The position numbers were made by a program, and so were the translations under genes. Below are positions 62,781 through 64,000 of a stretch of 64,000 nt of DNA, in pieces. The notes below the pieces were generated by a model that worked only from the letters and a program-made list of their open reading frames with translations, did not search any database and was not told the origin of the DNA. Position 1 is the first letter of the stretch; the number at the start of each line of letters is the position of its first letter. Source of the DNA: Bulleidia extructa W1219 (GTDB taxonomy: Bacteria; Bacillota_I; Bacilli_A; Erysipelotrichales; Erysipelotrichaceae). Location: the NCBI RefSeq assembly GCF_000177375.1, contig NZ_ADFR01000002.1, positions 62,001-126,000 on the forward strand, in the 5' to 3' direction.

Positions 62781-63416
62781 CTAGCCCGCTTTACAACCGG
62801 ACTTATCACTATTACAACCACCCACTTGATTTTTTTCTTGAGCTCGCTTATTTTGTTTCACCAATTGAGCTAAACGTTCTTTCAGAGAAGCTCTCTTTTC
62901 CGATGTCCAATAATCTTTGGTTTCCATACCACTCACTTCACTGGTTTCATTATCAAAACCAACAATTTTACCCTGCTCCACAAATAAGACCAAAGGCACA
63001 TAAATCACTTGTTTGCCATCGTTATCGTACTTCACAATTTTCTTACCTGTTGTGTTATTTTTTTCCAAAATAGTCGCTACTTGGTCATAGAAAGTGCGAT
63101 CAGATTTCTTTTGTTCATAAATATTAAAGTACTTCGTTTTTAAAGAAGCCATTTTTAAAACTTCATTTAAATCGGGATAATAGGCTTGACACCATTTACA
63201 TTCCGGAAATCCTAGTGTTAAAACACCAGTTCCATGCTTTAAAAAGTTCAAAACATCTTCTTTTTTCATCTGTTCAAACTGATGATCTTTCGGTAAACCC
63301 GTATAAGAAGTCGCTAAATTTACTTCTTCTTTTTTTTCTGTTGATTTAGTCACCGGTTTTCCACAACCCATCAATAAAACACCGATCAAAGAAAAACATA
63401 GCCATTTTTTACACAT
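62781..63416 (-). CDS. thioredoxin-fold lipoprotein
   Basis: A 211-residue exported lipoprotein (lipobox LLMGC, Cys18) with a thioredoxin-like domain: LTLGFPECKWCQAYY carries the CxxC pair at Cys73 and Cys76. A further Cys pair sits at the C-terminus (GGCNSDKSGCK). It probably reduces or oxidises disulfides of surface proteins, like TlpA/bacteriocin-accessory-type thioredoxins. The cis-proline before a beta strand appears as IYVPLVLFVEQGKIVGF. It lies between eno and secG, without clear coupling. Confidence 0.78.
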   Translation of the reverse strand: MCKKWLCFSLIGVLLMGCGKPVTKSTEKKEEVNLATSYTGLPKDHQFEQMKKEDVLNFLKHGTGVLTLGFPECKWCQAYYPDLNEVLKMASLKTKYFNIYEQKKSDRTFYDQVATILEKNNTTGKKIVKYDNDGKQVIYVPLVLFVEQGKIVGFDNETSEVSGMETKDYWTSEKRASLKERLAQLVKQNKRAQEKNQVGGCNSDKSGCKAG

Positions 63417-63477
63417 AGCACTTAGCCCCTTCTAATTTGGTTCGAATATACCACACTTTCCTTTTTAAGTCTAACTA

Positions 63478-63508
63478 AAAAGAAGATCTCCTAAAAGAAA
63501 CCTTCTTA
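63478..63508 (-). terminator. possible terminator of eno
   Basis: AAGAAG and CTTCTT arms with a 16-base loop and a T-run on the minus strand; short stem, moderate support. Confidence 0.45.
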
Positions 63509-63518
63509 CTGAATCTCC

Positions 63519-64000
<482 letters not shown>

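Overview
The window comes from a low-GC Gram-positive bacterium of the Firmicutes/Bacillota type. It is AT-rich, uses AGGAGG-type ribosome binding sites, and encodes lipoproteins with classical lipoboxes, PTS systems, a pneumococcal-type histidine-triad protein and a Vex/Vnc-like locus. My best guess is an Erysipelotrichia-like commensal of mouth or gut; that guess rests on overall gene flavour, not on a marker gene. No complete prophage, CRISPR array or intact insertion sequence is present.

Layout. 1-605: scraps of mobile DNA (end of a DUF4417-type gene, small orphan ORFs, an IS3-like terminal sequence). 608-4457 (-): zinc uptake operon, binding lipoprotein, ATPase, permease and histidine-triad lipoprotein, facing a frameshifted PgdA-like polysaccharide deacetylase (4814-6248, +). 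6403-7916 (+): P-II-like protein coupled to a CPA-type antiporter. 8029-12568 (-): unknowns, a GT2 glycosyltransferase, DJ-1 protein, LMW phosphatase and NERD protein. 12758-18688 (-): L-ascorbate (ula) operon with its divergent DeoR-type regulator; it lacks ulaD and carries an extra beta-propeller-like gene. 19820-21415 (-): mgtE with a leader peptide candidate and a structured leader. 21529-26980 (-): ABC transporter plus two-component system in the order of the pneumococcal vex1-2-3/vncRS locus, preceded by 11-bp direct repeats. 27195-33047 (-): a small membrane protein, MATE pump, wreck of an ABC exporter, complete ECF transporter (A-A', T, S) and TetR regulator. 33363-39594: unknown membrane and Cys-rich proteins, a methyltransferase, DUF402 protein, free-methionine-sulfoxide reductase, AAC(3)-like acetyltransferase and pseudouridine catabolism (psuK, psuG). 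39690-40692: DtxR-type regulator and six tRNA genes. 40917-42447: membrane protein and alanine racemase. 42588-45685 (-): SEC10/PgrA-like coiled-coil surface protein split by a frameshift. 45880-52426: SDR, EF-P, PnuC-like transporter with a long N-terminal extension, ftsH under a CIRCE element, rpiB, lgt and a DUF308 protein. 52427-57436: gene-poor stretch with a pseudoknot-capable repeat, then a heterodimeric ABC exporter and its TetR regulator. 57437-59300: accessory DNA with an Abi_2/HEPN abortive-infection gene preceded by a compact putative small RNA that has its own promoter and terminator. 59312-64000 (-): tmRNA, smpB, rnr, secG, a thioredoxin-like lipoprotein and the 3' part of enolase.

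Links between regions. The best candidate for an under-described system is the promoter-sRNA-terminator-Abi unit just beyond the 3' end of the tmRNA gene. An identical operator architecture, GTTAG-N6-CTAAC, lies before both the ECF operon (32394-32409) and the TetR/ABC-exporter operon (57419-57434), and the ECF operon carries the wreck of an ABC exporter; the two loci therefore look like separated parts of one regulon. Two cell-surface genes (4814-6248 and 42588-45685) are each interrupted by a single-base frameshift near an A-run, which means decay, phase variation or sequencing error.
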